This document shows, one piece after another, positions 15,756 through 25,126 of a stretch of 64,000 nucleotides of DNA. Origin of the DNA: Cohnella rhizoplanae (GTDB taxonomy: Bacteria; Bacillota; Bacilli; Paenibacillales; Paenibacillaceae); NCBI RefSeq assembly GCF_948329515.1, contig NZ_CAOJCN010000001.1, positions 492,776 through 556,775 of the forward strand. Direction: 5' to 3'. Each line of letters starts with the position of its first letter. Within the stretch, counting starts at the first letter, position 1. Position numbers and translations under genes: made by a program. The notes under the pieces are model-generated. The model was given only the letters and a program-made list of their open reading frames with translations. It was not told the origin of the DNA and made no database searches.

Positions 15756-17072
15756 TTACTCGCGTCGCTTGCCGCGGCGCGGCGAGATGACGGCTGCGAG
15801 CAGGGATAGCAGCACGAAGATGCCCAGGCAGGCGAGCGTCGCCATCGTCGTGCCGGGCAGCAGCGCCCACCCGGAGGGGAGCGGGCCGGAGACCGGCAGG
15901 GAAGAGGCGGAGGGTCCGGCCACCGCCTGCCAGAGCGGCCCGAGCGGGGCGAACATGCCCCGTTCCGCGGCGAGAGCCAGCGGGTAGGTGGCCGCCAGGG
16001 CTAGCGCGGCGTGCAGCAGACGGCCGGCGACGAAGCGCGACCAGGGGAAGCGGCCCCCGCTCCAGGCGGCGCGGGCCTGCAGCAGGCCGCTGACGCCGCT
16101 CCACGCGAGCGCGGCCGCGATGAGTGCCGCGGCCTTGGCCGGCGCGGACTCGAACAGCGCGGACCGGCCGGAGGCGTAGGCGCCCAAGTGCATCTCGTAC
16201 AGGCTGGGCACGGTCAGCCAGGCGTCGGTGCCCGGCAGCAGCGTCTGCACGATGCGCAGCAGCACGGCGCACATCATCATGAGGCCGCCGATCGCGAACA
16301 GCGTGGCGACGGCGCTCGTGACGGCGTCAGCGGTCTGCTTGCCGAACGGGCGGGGGTCCGCGAGGCGCGCTTCCTGCATCGCCAGGTAGGCGCGGCGCAG
16401 GGCTGAGGCCCGGCCTGGGGCATTGCCGTTGGCTAGCGCGATTGTAACGTTCAAACCGTCGCGTGAGGCATCTGCGCCGCTATCCGCGCTGCGCTCCGTC
16501 AGCCCGGCAACGGCTTCGGGCCCGCCCGGCTCCCGATCTTCGCCGGCAATACGCGGCCAGATCATGCCCGCCGCGATGCCGGACAGCCATAGTCCGGCGG
16601 CGATGGCCCATCCGTAGACCGGCGCCTGCAGGAAGCCGCTGCCCACGACGACAATGACGAGAAAAGGATTGGGCATATGCGACAGAATGAGCAGGGATTC
16701 CGCTTCGCGGGCGCGGATCAGCCCGGCGTCCCGCAGACGGGCGGTCTCCCGGGCGCCGGCCGGTATGCCGGCCGTCCAGCCGAGAGCGGCAACCCAGCCC
16801 GCGGCGGGCGGCAGCCTGAAGAGGCGCCGCAGCCAGGGGCTGCCGAGCGCGGCGAGGCCGTGGAGCAGTCCGGAGGCGGCGAGCAGCTCCGCGAGCATCA
16901 AGGGCGGGAGCAAGCCGGGAAAAACGGTGTTCCACCAAATGGCCAGTCCGCCCAGCGAGGCGCGAAAGGCGTCGTCGGGCGACCGCACGATGCCGACGAC
17001 GAGCGTCAGCGCGCAGGCGCCGAGAAGGACGGAGATGAAAACGGATTTGTTGCGCGCGGCGGATCCGGGCAT
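15756..17072 (-). CDS. ylbJ: sporulation integral membrane protein YlbJ
   Basis: The 438-residue polytopic protein matches YlbJ in its order of features: FPGLLPPLMLAELLAASGLLHGL near residues 51-73, GWTAGIPAGARETARLRDAG with the nucleoside-transporter-like gate motif, SHMPNPFLVIVVVGSGFL near 131-149 and a C-terminal pair of helices. YlbJ is needed for spore formation in Bacillus and its neighbours there are coaD and ylbM, as here. A Ser/Asp-rich cytoplasmic insert (about 175-225) is longer than I would expect. What it transports is unknown. Confidence 0.88.
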   Translation of the reverse strand: MPGSAARNKSVFISVLLGACALTLVVGIVRSPDDAFRASLGGLAIWWNTVFPGLLPPLMLAELLAASGLLHGLAALGSPWLRRLFRLPPAAGWVAALGWTAGIPAGARETARLRDAGLIRAREAESLLILSHMPNPFLVIVVVGSGFLQAPVYGWAIAAGLWLSGIAAGMIWPRIAGEDREPGGPEAVAGLTERSADSGADASRDGLNVTIALANGNAPGRASALRRAYLAMQEARLADPRPFGKQTADAVTSAVATLFAIGGLMMMCAVLLRIVQTLLPGTDAWLTVPSLYEMHLGAYASGRSALFESAPAKAAALIAAALAWSGVSGLLQARAAWSGGRFPWSRFVAGRLLHAALALAATYPLALAAERGMFAPLGPLWQAVAGPSASSLPVSGPLPSGWALLPGTTMATLACLGIFVLLSLLAAVISPRRGKRRE

Positions 17073-17284
17073 AACGCGGCCTCCTCACGCCCATTCGGGA
17101 CTAACGGATGGCCGTGGATCGGGGGAATGCGCGCCACTGGCGGCGCGTACGCGATCGCAAGTCAAAGCCATGGCCGCTCAATGGGACATGGTACAATGTA
17201 CGCGGGGCCATCCGTCGTTAGACCAGACTTGTCCGCGAGGCGGAGCGCCCGAAGGTTTCTTGTTATTGAAGGAGAGGTTGCGAG

Positions 17285-17740
17285 ATGCGGATCGAACCGT
17301 TAACACCGGAGGAAAAACCGCCGATGGACCTGCTGCTGCTGGCCGATCCTTCGGCACGTCTGGTCGAGCAGTATTTGCGGCGCGGGGAATGCTATGTGGC
17401 GCGTGCCGGCGAGAAGGAGCCCGTCGGCGCGTACGTCCTGCTCCCGACGCGGCCGGACACCGCCGAGCTGGTGAACGTCGCGGTGGATGAGCGGCATCAG
17501 GGGCAAGGCATCGGCAAGGCGCTCGTCCGGCATGCGGTCGAGACCGCAAGGAGGCGAGGATATCGGACCGTTGAGGTCGGGACCGGCAACTCGGGCGTCG
17601 GGCAGCTGGCGCTGTACCAGAAGTGCGGGTTTCGGATCGTAGCGGTCGACATCGACTTTTTCGTGCGGCATTACGACGAGCCGATTTTCGAGAACGGCAT
17701 TCCGTGCAGGGACATGATCCGGATGTCGCAGGATTTATGA
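17285..17740 (+). CDS. GNAT-family N-acetyltransferase
   Basis: The 151-residue protein has the GNAT core: ELVNVAVDERHQGQGIGKALVRHAVETARRRGY near residues 60-92 with the acetyl-CoA loop RHQGQGIG, and LALYQKCGFRIVAVDIDFF near 103-121. It transfers an acetyl group from acetyl-CoA to an unknown amine. TACAAT at 17192-17197 preceded by TG (extended -10) is a plausible promoter, and AGGAGAGG precedes the ATG. It is inserted between ylbJ and tmcAL on the opposite strand to both. Confidence 0.85.
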   Translation: MRIEPLTPEEKPPMDLLLLADPSARLVEQYLRRGECYVARAGEKEPVGAYVLLPTRPDTAELVNVAVDERHQGQGIGKALVRHAVETARRRGYRTVEVGTGNSGVGQLALYQKCGFRIVAVDIDFFVRHYDEPIFENGIPCRDMIRMSQDL

Positions 17741-17765
17741 AAGGCAGACGATAAGAAGAGCCCGC

Positions 17766-19001
17766 TTATACCCGCACCGGCGGTTCCGTGTAGTCGCGCC
17801 AGGCATCGGCGGGCCGCCCGGCGGCGAAGGCCGCGGCATAGACCGCGGTCGCGCGCGCGTCCATCGCCAGAAACGGCCAATCTCCGTCCGCGGCGGAGTG
17901 GACGACCGGCACGGCAGCCGTCTTTTTCATCCGCTTGAGCAGCGCCTGCCCCCGGGCGGTAAAGCCGAGCACGCGAATGTACTGGACCCCGCCGGCCAGC
18001 CGTTCGCCGTCCAGATCTTCCTTGCGGTGTCCGAGCAGGATGCGGGCGAGCGTCCGCTGCAGCTTGGTGCGGGTATAGCGCTTCGTCTTGAGCAGGTCGA
18101 GCAGCTCGTCGACCCGCCACGACCGCAGCTCGCGCAGCGCGCCCTTGATACGGTGCTCGAGTCCCTCGGTCACCTCGGCATAAGCCGCCAGCTCCGACGC
18201 GGGCAGCGAGCCGAGCAGATGGAACAGCGGACGGGCAAAGTGCGCCCAGGCGACCGGCGCCCTGCCGGCAGCGGCCTCCCGCCGCAATATCTCGAGCGTG
18301 GCGGCCGGCGCGTAGGGCGCGAGGCCGTCCAGGGCGCCGCCCGCTTCGCCGATCAGCTTGCGAAGCGCCGTCGCGCTCGCGATCGCCGCGTCGGTGATCG
18401 AAGCCTGGTTGTAGTCCGACTTTTCCCTGCGGATCGAGTAGGCCTTGATCGGACTGCCGAGCCTGCGCAGCGCCAGCAAGTAATGGAGCCCTAGCGTGTG
18501 GTTCGGCTGAGACAGCCCGAATGCCGCGTCCGCTTGGCCCTCCGCTGCGAGCAGCTCGCGCGCCGCATCGGCGTAGGCGGTCGGGTAAGGCAGCCCAGCC
18601 TTCAACAGCTCGCCCAGCCGCAGCCGCATGCTCTCGGGCTCCGCCGCCAGCCGGTCGGCGACGCGCGAGAGGGCCGCCGCGTCGCCGCTCTCGCTGCCGA
18701 AGCACAGGGCGTCGCAGACGCCGGTCGCAGCGAGCGCGGCGACCGCGCCGTAGGCGAACCACTGCGCGGGCTGGGCGCTGTAGGCGACGGGCAGCTCCAG
18801 CACGAGATCGCAGCCCGCGCGCAGGGCCATCTCGGCGCGCGCCCACTTGTCGGCGATCGCTGGCTCGCCCCGCTGCAGGAAGTGACCGCTCATGACGGCG
18901 ATGGCCGCATCCGCGTCCGTTATTTTCCGCGATTGTTGTACATGATAGAGATGACCGTTGTGCAGCGGGTTATATTCGACGACGAGGCCGACGGTGGACA
19001 T
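17766..19001 (-). CDS. tmcAL: tRNA(Met) cytidine acetate ligase
   Basis: The 411-residue protein begins MSTVGLVVEYNPLHNGHLYHV, the nucleotidyltransferase-like ATP-binding motif of TmcAL (YlbM), and continues with MSGHFLQRGEPAI and KWARAEMALRAGCDLVLELP. TmcAL forms N4-acetylcytidine at the wobble position of elongator tRNA-Met from acetate and ATP. Its position next to ylbJ and divergent from yceD-rpmF is the order known from Bacillus and Paenibacillus. The GC-rich C-terminal half is typical length. Confidence 0.93.
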   Translation of the reverse strand: MSTVGLVVEYNPLHNGHLYHVQQSRKITDADAAIAVMSGHFLQRGEPAIADKWARAEMALRAGCDLVLELPVAYSAQPAQWFAYGAVAALAATGVCDALCFGSESGDAAALSRVADRLAAEPESMRLRLGELLKAGLPYPTAYADAARELLAAEGQADAAFGLSQPNHTLGLHYLLALRRLGSPIKAYSIRREKSDYNQASITDAAIASATALRKLIGEAGGALDGLAPYAPAATLEILRREAAAGRAPVAWAHFARPLFHLLGSLPASELAAYAEVTEGLEHRIKGALRELRSWRVDELLDLLKTKRYTRTKLQRTLARILLGHRKEDLDGERLAGGVQYIRVLGFTARGQALLKRMKKTAAVPVVHSAADGDWPFLAMDARATAVYAAAFAAGRPADAWRDYTEPPVRV

Positions 19002-19100
19002 GGGCGGGAAGCTCCTTTGAAGCGTGAATTACAGATATGATATCATGAAGTGAACGGGATTTCCCGATTCGCTTGCGGCTGCCGCTTAGCGCGTTAAATG

Positions 19101-19130
19101 TTGACAAAAGCGCTTATGCGCGTCTATAAT
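19101..19130 (+). promoter_or_regulatory. consensus sigma-A promoter of the yceD-rpmF operon
   Basis: Perfect TTGACA (19101-19106) and TATAAT (19125-19130) hexamers are separated by 18 bases, with the predicted start about 20 bases before the yceD start codon. Confidence 0.92.
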
Positions 19131-19156
19131 TATTTTTGTTTGTTTGGAGTGATAAT

Positions 19157-19681
19157 ATGTTGCTCAATGTACAGGAACTGAAGGCAGCCAAGACCAAGCT
19201 CGAGCTGCGCGAGACGATCGACATCGCCGATCTGCTGTCGCAGGTGCCCGGCGTACGTCCGGCCGGTCCGCTCCAAGCGGACGTCACGGCCGAGCCATCC
19301 GGCGAGTTCGTCAAGGTGGCCGGCAAGCTTGACTGCAATCTCGAATGGACATGCGTTCGCTGTTTGACCGCGTTCGAAGAGCCGCTTCATATTCCGTACG
19401 CCGAGAGCTTCAAGCAAGTCTCGCAGGAAGTGGCGGCGCTCGGAGAACAGGACGACGAGGACTTCGTGCCGTTCCACGGCGACCGGCTGGAGCTTCGGCC
19501 CTATTTACAGGACGAACTGCTGCTGAATCTGCCGCTGTCGAAGACTTGCAGCGAAGACTGCAAGGGACTCGACCCGGAAACCGGCGAAAACCTGAACGGC
19601 AAGCCCGACCGGCCGCAGCCGATTAAGATCGATCCGAGGCTGGAGGCGCTCAAAGGCTGGTTCGATTCCGAACGTTCATAA
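19157..19681 (+). CDS. yceD: DUF177/YceD-family protein
   Basis: The 174-residue protein shows the DUF177 pattern, including the paired-cysteine motif CVRCLTAFEEPL near residues 72-83 and CSEDCKGL near 139-146. YceD is encoded ahead of rpmF in most bacteria. It is linked to 23S rRNA processing or ribosome assembly, but no enzymatic role is known. The ATG at 19157 follows GGAGTGA. An in-frame ATG at 19136 has no ribosome binding site and lies almost at the transcription start. Confidence 0.9.
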   Translation: MLLNVQELKAAKTKLELRETIDIADLLSQVPGVRPAGPLQADVTAEPSGEFVKVAGKLDCNLEWTCVRCLTAFEEPLHIPYAESFKQVSQEVAALGEQDDEDFVPFHGDRLELRPYLQDELLLNLPLSKTCSEDCKGLDPETGENLNGKPDRPQPIKIDPRLEALKGWFDSERS

Positions 19682-19747
19682 CGACATCGAAATAGGAATG
19701 CCGATAAAGGCCGCTTTCGCTTTCGACTCTGGTAAGGAGGTGGGAAC

Positions 19748-19921
19748 ATGGCAGTACCTTTTGCAAAAACATCCAAATCTCGTAAAAACAAGCGCCGGAC
19801 GCACTTCAAATTGGTCGTTCCGGGTTTGGTTAAGTGCGAACAATGCGGAGAATTGAAAATCTCGCACCGCGTGTGCAAGGTTTGCGGCACGTACAAATCC
19901 CGCGAAATCATCAAGCAATAA
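19748..19921 (+). CDS. rpmF: 50S ribosomal protein L32
   Basis: This 57-codon gene begins [19 protein letters not shown], the universal L32 start, and carries two zinc-ligand CxxC pairs, KCEQCG and VCKVCG. This is the zinc-binding form of L32. AAGGAGGTG lies before the ATG at 19748. It is the second gene of the yceD transcript and has the size and place expected. Confidence 0.97.
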   Translation: MAVPFAKTSKSRKNKRRTHFKLVVPGLVKCEQCGELKISHRVCKVCGTYKSREIIKQ

Positions 19922-19928
19922 TGAAATA

Positions 19929-19965
19929 ACGCGTCCCGGCGTGACTAGCGTCAAGGCGCGTTTTT
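19929..19965 (+). terminator. probable terminator or attenuator between rpmF and fapR
   Basis: ACGCG (19929-19933) pairs with CGCGT (19957-19961), enclosing TGAC/GTCA, and is followed by TTTTT-like sequence. The stem is interrupted, so partial read-through into fapR is likely. Confidence 0.55.
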
Positions 19966-20019
19966 CTTTATGTCGGATTGGCACCAGGTATCAGTATGAA
20001 CATATAAGGCGGTGTCGCC

Positions 20020-20613
20020 ATGGAACGCATGCCCAAGAAGCAACGCCATCAGCAGCTCGCCCGCCTCATCGAGGAGAACCCGTTCCTGACCGACCGCGAG
20101 TTGACGCGCCTGCTCAAGGTCAGCATCCAGACGATCCGGCTCGACCGACTGGAGCTTGCGATTCCGGAGCTGCGCGAGCGGCTCAAGCTGATGGCGGAGC
20201 GCTCCTACGACCCGGTCCGGTCGCTGCCGCTGCACGAGATCATCGGGGACATTCTCGATCTGCAGCTCGACAAGAGCGGCATCTCGATGTTCGAGATCCG
20301 GGACGAGCACGTCTTCTCCCGCAGCGGCATCGCGCGCGGACATCACGTGTTCGCGCAGGCGAACTCGCTCGCGGTCGCCGTCATCAACGACGAGATCGCG
20401 CTGACCGCCTCCGCCGACATCCGCTTCATCCGTCCGGCACGGCTCGGCGAGAAATGCATCGCCAAGGCCTACGTGCGGTCGAGCGGCGCCCAGAAGGGCA
20501 AGGCGAAGGTTGAGGTGTTCACCTACGTCGGCGACGAGATGGTGTTCCAGGGCAACTTTGTGATCTATCGTTCCGCGCGGGCTGCGGACGAGGAAGGGAC
20601 GGGAGAGGCATGA
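20020..20613 (+). CDS. fapR: transcription factor FapR, fatty acid synthesis regulator
   Basis: The 197-residue protein has the FapR helix-turn-helix near residues 20-45 (FLTDRELTRLLKVSIQTIRLDRLEL) and a hot-dog malonyl-CoA-binding domain from about 75 (GDILDLQLDKSGISMFEI, ARGHHVFAQANSLAVAV, TASADIRFIRPARLGEK). FapR represses fab and plsX genes until malonyl-CoA binds. It overlaps plsX (ATGA). GGTATCAGTAT at about 19988-19998 recalls part of the known FapR operator (core TATCAG), but symmetry is poor and I do not annotate it as a site. AAGGCGGTG is the ribosome binding site. Confidence 0.94.
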   Translation: MERMPKKQRHQQLARLIEENPFLTDRELTRLLKVSIQTIRLDRLELAIPELRERLKLMAERSYDPVRSLPLHEIIGDILDLQLDKSGISMFEIRDEHVFSRSGIARGHHVFAQANSLAVAVINDEIALTASADIRFIRPARLGEKCIAKAYVRSSGAQKGKAKVEVFTYVGDEMVFQGNFVIYRSARAADEEGTGEA

Positions 20614-21599
20614 AAATCGCGATCGACGCGATGGGCGGCGACCAGGCGCCCCGGGCGACGATAGAAGGCGCGCTGGCCGCGGCCGCCCAATGGCCGAAGG
20701 CGGAGCTGCTGCTCGTCGGCCGGCCGGAAGCGCTGGAGCCGCTGCTCGGAGCGGGCAAGCCTTCTAATATAAAAATCGTGCCGGCATCCGATATCATCGA
20801 GCCGGACGACGAGCCGGTGCGCGCCGTGCGGCGCAAGCCGGACGCCTCCATGAACGTGGCGGCCCGGATGGTGAAGGAAGGGCAGGCCGACGCGATGATC
20901 TCCGCGGGCAACACCGGCGCCCTGATGGCCGCCGGGCTGCTCGTGCTCGGCAGGCTGAAGGGCATCGACCGTCCCGGCCTAACCTCGCTGTTCCCGACGA
21001 CGGACGGCCAGGGCGTGCTGACGCTGGATCTGGGCGCCAACATGGACGCGAAGCCGGAGCATCTGCTGCAGTACGCGCTGATGGGCAGCATGTACCGACA
21101 GAAGGTGCACGGACTCGCCAGCCCCAAGGTAGGGCTGCTGAACGTCGGCACCGAGGCGGCCAAGGGCAACGAGCTGAGCAAAGCCGCATTCGAGCTGCTG
21201 GAGACGGCGCCGATCCACTTTATCGGCAACGTCGAAGCGCGCGACGTGCTCGGCCGCAGCTGCGACGTGCTCGTCTGCGACGGCTTCTCCGGCAACATCC
21301 TGCTCAAGGCGATCGAAGGCGCGGCCGAGACGGTGTTCGGCCTGCTCAAGCAGGAGCTGACCAGCAGCCTGCGCTCCAAGCTGGCGGCCGCCGTGCTGCG
21401 TCCGAATTTCCGTCGCGTCGGCAAGATGATGGATTACAAGGTATACAATGGCGCGCCGCTGCTCGGCGTGAACGGCCTCATCGTCAAGAGCCACGGCTCC
21501 TCGGACGCCACCGCGACGATGCATGCGATCCGCCACACGGTAGCCGCGATCGACAATGGACTCATCCCTGCATTGGCCGAAGAATTCGGCGGAAAGTGA
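20610..21599 (+). CDS. plsX: phosphate acyltransferase PlsX
   Basis: The 329-residue protein begins MKIAIDAMGGDQAPRATIEGAL and has SAGNTGALMAAGLL near residues 96-109 and GFSGNILLKAIEGAAET near 225-241, which are diagnostic of PlsX. It makes acyl-phosphate from acyl-ACP for membrane phospholipid synthesis. The start overlaps the fapR stop codon, so regulator and first target gene are translationally coupled. Confidence 0.96.
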   Translation: MKIAIDAMGGDQAPRATIEGALAAAAQWPKAELLLVGRPEALEPLLGAGKPSNIKIVPASDIIEPDDEPVRAVRRKPDASMNVAARMVKEGQADAMISAGNTGALMAAGLLVLGRLKGIDRPGLTSLFPTTDGQGVLTLDLGANMDAKPEHLLQYALMGSMYRQKVHGLASPKVGLLNVGTEAAKGNELSKAAFELLETAPIHFIGNVEARDVLGRSCDVLVCDGFSGNILLKAIEGAAETVFGLLKQELTSSLRSKLAAAVLRPNFRRVGKMMDYKVYNGAPLLGVNGLIVKSHGSSDATATMHAIRHTVAAIDNGLIPALAEEFGGK

Positions 21600-21610
21600 G
21601 AGAGAAGACG

Positions 21611-22597
21611 ATGAATGGAATTCCCGTAGGCGTCCTCGGCATCGGCAAGTACGCGCCGGAGCGCCGTCTGACGAACCAAGAGCTCGAGCAAATGGTCGAT
21701 ACGAACGACGAGTGGATCGTCAGCCGCACCGGCATCCGCGAGCGCCGCATCGCCGCCGAGCACGAGGCGACGAGCGATCTGGCGTACGAAGCGGCCGTCA
21801 AGGCGCTGGCGTCGGCGAACATCGCGGCGGATCAGCTCGACCTGATTATCGTAGCGACGATTACGCCAGACATGTTTTTCCCGTCGACCGCCTGCATCCT
21901 GCAGGACCGGCTCGGCGCGAAGAAGGCCGCCGCGTTCGATCTGTCCGCCGCTTGCTCCGGCTTCATCTACGGACTCGCCAACGCATCCGGCTTCATCGCG
22001 CTCGGCACTTACAAGTACGCGCTCGTCATCGGCGCGGACACGCTGTCGCGGATCACCGACTACGCGGACCGCAACACCTGCGTGCTGTTCGGCGACGGCG
22101 CAGGCGCGGTCGTCATCGGACCGGTGCCCGAGGGACGCGGCTTCAAGTCGTTCGAGCTCGGCGCGGACGGCTCCGGCGGCCCGCATCTGCGCATTCAGGG
22201 CGGCGGATCGCGTCAGCCTTCGTCCGAGGATACGGTGGCCGGCAAGCGGCACTTCATCGAGATGAACGGCCGCGAGGTGTTCAAGTTCGCCGCGCGCGTC
22301 ATGGGCAATGCGGCCGAGGAAGCGCTCCGCAAGGCGGGCGTGGACAAATCCGAGGTCGACCTGCTCGTGCCGCACCAGGCGAACATCCGCATCATCCAAG
22401 CTTCGCTCGAGCGGCTCGAGCTGTCCCCGGAGAAGTGCGTCATCAACGTGGACCGCTACGGCAACATGTCCGCGGCTTCGATCCCGCTTGCGCTCGCGGA
22501 GGCCGTCGAGGATGGGCGCGTGAGCGAAGGCGACACGATCGCGCTCGTCGGCTTCGGCGGCGGGCTCACCTGGGGCGCTTCGGTGCTGGTCTGGTAA
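21611..22597 (+). CDS. fabH: beta-ketoacyl-ACP synthase III
   Basis: The 328-residue enzyme starts the fatty acid cycle by condensing acetyl-CoA-type primers with malonyl-ACP. It shows the catalytic cysteine in DLSAACSGFIYG near residue 114, His in LLVPHQANIRII and Asn in NVDRYGNMSAASIP. The ATG at 21611 is chosen by homology (MNGIPVGVLGIGKYAP). A GTG at 21596 overlapping the plsX stop is an alternative that adds five residues. The ribosome binding site is modest. Confidence 0.95.
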   Translation: MNGIPVGVLGIGKYAPERRLTNQELEQMVDTNDEWIVSRTGIRERRIAAEHEATSDLAYEAAVKALASANIAADQLDLIIVATITPDMFFPSTACILQDRLGAKKAAAFDLSAACSGFIYGLANASGFIALGTYKYALVIGADTLSRITDYADRNTCVLFGDGAGAVVIGPVPEGRGFKSFELGADGSGGPHLRIQGGGSRQPSSEDTVAGKRHFIEMNGREVFKFAARVMGNAAEEALRKAGVDKSEVDLLVPHQANIRIIQASLERLELSPEKCVINVDRYGNMSAASIPLALAEAVEDGRVSEGDTIALVGFGGGLTWGASVLVW

Positions 22598-22620
22598 AGG
22601 AATAGAGGAGGCTGACACAC

Positions 22621-23550
22621 GTGGGCAAAATCGCATTCGTATTTCCAGGACAAGGCGCGCAGGCGGTAGGCATGGGCAAGGATGCCGCCGAGGCGTTCGA
22701 AGCGTCGCGCCGCGTTTACGAGGCGGCGGACCGGGCGCTCGGATTCTCCGTATCGGAGCTGTGCTTCGAGGGGCCGGAGGATTCGCTGCGCCAGACGGCC
22801 AACACCCAACCCGCGCTGCTCGCGACGAGCGTGGCGCTGCTCGAGGCGTTCAAGGCGCGCGGCGTGAAGCCGGACTACGTGGCCGGCCACAGCCTCGGCG
22901 AATACAGCGCGCTCGTCGCGGCGAACGTCCTCGACTTCGCGGACGCGATCCGTCTTGTGCGCGCGCGCGGCTCGTTCATGGAAGAGGCCGTGCCGAGCGG
23001 CCAAGGCGCCATGGCGGCGACGCTGGGCGCGGAGCGCGAGGCGCTCGAGGCGCTCTGCCGCGACGTATCGGCCTCCGGCGCCCAGGTCGAGCTCGCCAAC
23101 GTCAACTGCCCCGGCCAGATCGTCGTGTCCGGCACGGCGGCAGGCGTGGCGGCGGTCGTCGAGCGGGGGAAGGAAGCCGGCGCTAAACGGGTGATCCCGC
23201 TCGACGTCAGCGGGCCGTTCCATTCTTCGCTCATGCGCCCGGCGGCCGACAGGCTCTCGGCCAAGCTCGACGAAGTCGCCTTCCGCGATGCCGAGGTGCC
23301 CGTCGTAGCCAACGTGACGGCGGACGCGGTCAGCGAAGGCGCGCGGCTGCGCGAACTGCTCGTAGAGCAGGTCGTCTCTCCCGTGCTCTGGGAGGACAGC
23401 ATCCGCTATCTGATCGGCCAGGGCGTCGATACGTTCGTGGAGATCGGCTCCGGCACCGTGCTGGCAGGGCTGATCAAGAAAATCGACAAGTCGGTCCGCA
23501 CGATATCGGTGAACGGCGCCGCCGGCGTGAACGAGGCCGAGCTCGGCTAA
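22621..23550 (+). CDS. fabD: malonyl-CoA:ACP transacylase
   Basis: The 309-residue enzyme begins MGKIAFVFPGQGAQAVGMG and has the active-site serine in AGHSLGEYSALVAA near residue 91, the arginine in LVRARGSFM and the histidine in DVSGPFHSSLM near 201. It loads malonate onto ACP. The start is GTG at 22621 with GAGGAGG upstream. Confidence 0.95.
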   Translation: MGKIAFVFPGQGAQAVGMGKDAAEAFEASRRVYEAADRALGFSVSELCFEGPEDSLRQTANTQPALLATSVALLEAFKARGVKPDYVAGHSLGEYSALVAANVLDFADAIRLVRARGSFMEEAVPSGQGAMAATLGAEREALEALCRDVSASGAQVELANVNCPGQIVVSGTAAGVAAVVERGKEAGAKRVIPLDVSGPFHSSLMRPAADRLSAKLDEVAFRDAEVPVVANVTADAVSEGARLRELLVEQVVSPVLWEDSIRYLIGQGVDTFVEIGSGTVLAGLIKKIDKSVRTISVNGAAGVNEAELG

Positions 23551-23635
23551 AAGCCGAAGCCCGAGCCCGGCTGCGGACGCTGCGGCAATGAATACGGCCT
23601 GAAGTGATTATGCCTAACGCGAGAGGGGTATTAAT

Positions 23636-24388
23636 ATGGCGGAGTTTGATCTTAGCGGCAGAGCCGCGCTCGTAACCGGCGCGTCGCGCGGTATCGGCAG
23701 GGCCATCGCGCTCGCGCTGGCCGGGGCGGGCTGCGACGTGGCCGTGAACTACGCGGGTGGCGAAGCGGCCGCCCGGGAGACGGCGGACGCGATCGAGGCG
23801 CTCGGCCGCAAGGCGATCCTGGTGCAGGCGAACGTCGGCAAGGCCGCGGAGTTCGAGGCGATGGTGCAAAGCGCGATCGAGGCGTTCGGCAAGCTGGACA
23901 TTCTCGTGAATAACGCCGGCATCACGCGGGACAACCTGATCATGCGCATGAAGGAAGAAGACTTCGACGCCGTCATCGAGACGAATCTCAAGGGCGTGTT
24001 CAACGGCATCAAGGCGGTGACCCGTCCGATGATGAAGCAGCGCTACGGACGCATCATCAACATCTCCTCGGTCGTCGGGGTGTTGGGCAACGCGGGACAA
24101 GCCAACTACGTCGCCGCCAAGGCGGGCGTCATCGGGCTGACCAAGTCCGCCGCGCGTGAGCTGGCTTCGCGCGGCATCACCGTCAACGCGGTCGCGCCGG
24201 GCTTTATCGAGACGGACATGACCGACAAGCTGCCGGCGGATATCCGCGAGGCGATGCTGAAGGAGATTCCGCTCGGCCGCATGGGCCGTCCGGAGGAGAT
24301 CGCCGAGAGCGTGCTGTACCTGGCGTCGGATAGCGCTTCCTACATGACCGGACAGACGATCCACGTCGACGGCGGGATGTACATGTAA
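23636..24388 (+). CDS. fabG: 3-oxoacyl-ACP reductase
   Basis: The 250-residue SDR has [10 protein letters not shown] near residues 14-23, NNAG near 89-92, the catalytic serine in NISSVVG, YVAAK near 155-159 and [14 protein letters not shown], all typical of FabG. It reduces beta-ketoacyl-ACP with NADPH. It follows fabD after 85 bases that hold no recognisable terminator with a T-run. Confidence 0.94.
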   Translation: MAEFDLSGRAALVTGASRGIGRAIALALAGAGCDVAVNYAGGEAAARETADAIEALGRKAILVQANVGKAAEFEAMVQSAIEAFGKLDILVNNAGITRDNLIMRMKEEDFDAVIETNLKGVFNGIKAVTRPMMKQRYGRIINISSVVGVLGNAGQANYVAAKAGVIGLTKSAARELASRGITVNAVAPGFIETDMTDKLPADIREAMLKEIPLGRMGRPEEIAESVLYLASDSASYMTGQTIHVDGGMYM

Positions 24389-24492
24389 CGGCGCTGCCGT
24401 ACCCCGGCGGCCTGTGCCGCGGGCGTGCGGCGCATCGGATAAAGGGCTTTCGCGGAACCGTTTGCGCGCTGGCTTTTTGTCCATCTATCTCG

Positions 24493-24498
24493 TATAAT
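24493..24498 (+). promoter_or_regulatory. -10 element of a likely acpP promoter
   Basis: A perfect TATAAT lies 22 bases before the acpP start codon. No good -35 stands at 16-18 bases, so the promoter assignment is tentative. A separate promoter would fit the high ACP demand of cells. Confidence 0.5.
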
Positions 24499-24519
24499 AC
24501 CAAAAGGGAGGTGAACCGG

Positions 24520-24753
24520 ATGTCCGATGTATATGATCGCGTTAAACGCATCGTGGTCGAACGCCTGGGCGTAGAAGAGGCCGAAGTCACCAACGAAGCG
24601 AACTTTAAGGATGACTTGGGCGCCGACTCTCTCGATGTCGTCGAACTGGTAATGGAACTCGAAGACGAATTCGACTTGGAGATCTCCGATGAGGATGCAG
24701 AGAAGATCACGACGGTGGGAGAAGTCGTAAATTACATACAATCTCATGCCTAA
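24520..24753 (+). CDS. acpP: acyl carrier protein
   Basis: The 77-residue acidic protein has Ser37 in [17 protein letters not shown], the phosphopantetheine attachment site, and typical ACP helices. It carries the growing acyl chain. The ATG at 24520 follows GGGAGGTGAA. The GTG at 24511 is part of that ribosome binding site. It has its own -10 upstream and a stem-loop downstream. Confidence 0.97.
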   Translation: MSDVYDRVKRIVVERLGVEEAEVTNEANFKDDLGADSLDVVELVMELEDEFDLEISDEDAEKITTVGEVVNYIQSHA

Positions 24754-24766
24754 CTGATCTTACAAG

Positions 24767-24788
24767 GTCCCGCTTCGAAGAGCGGGAC
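24767..24788 (+). terminator. weak terminator after acpP, in a 373-base gap
   Basis: GTCCCGCT and AGCGGGAC form a perfect eight-pair stem with a 6-base loop, followed only by TTCT. The rest of the gap 24754-25126 contains a 103-codon frame without a ribosome binding site or recognisable product, and nothing else was identified. Confidence 0.6.
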
Positions 24789-25126
24789 TTCTCCGCATTA
24801 TGAATCTATTTTTGGGTCTGCGGCCCGGCGGCCTTCCGCTTGCGGACGGTCCCGGGCCGTCGCTACCTGCAGCGGGCCTCTGCGCTGGAGTCGCGGCGGA
24901 CGCCGTATTTATTAGAACGATTCTTCCCGACGGACGAATCGCTGCAATAAATGACGGGATCCGATGCGCGCACGGACGCAGCTCATCCGCGGGAATCTTG
25001 CTTATACCGATCATTCCGGGGATCCGGATGCACGCGCATCCGAATCGCCCGGATTCTACGCGAGACGGACGCCGTCCGAGAGGACGGAGAAGCCGTTTAC
25101 GCTTTGGCTGAAGAGGTGAAGTTGGT

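Noticed and set aside
19980..20008. possible FapR operator and promoter before fapR
   Set aside because: GGTATCAGTAT shares the TATCAG core with known operators, but symmetry is poor, and the best -10 candidate would place the start within the ribosome binding site.
24800..25111. 103-codon frame between acpP and fabF
   Set aside because: It lacks a ribosome binding site, is proline/arginine-rich and resembles no protein family. The gap is left without a gene.
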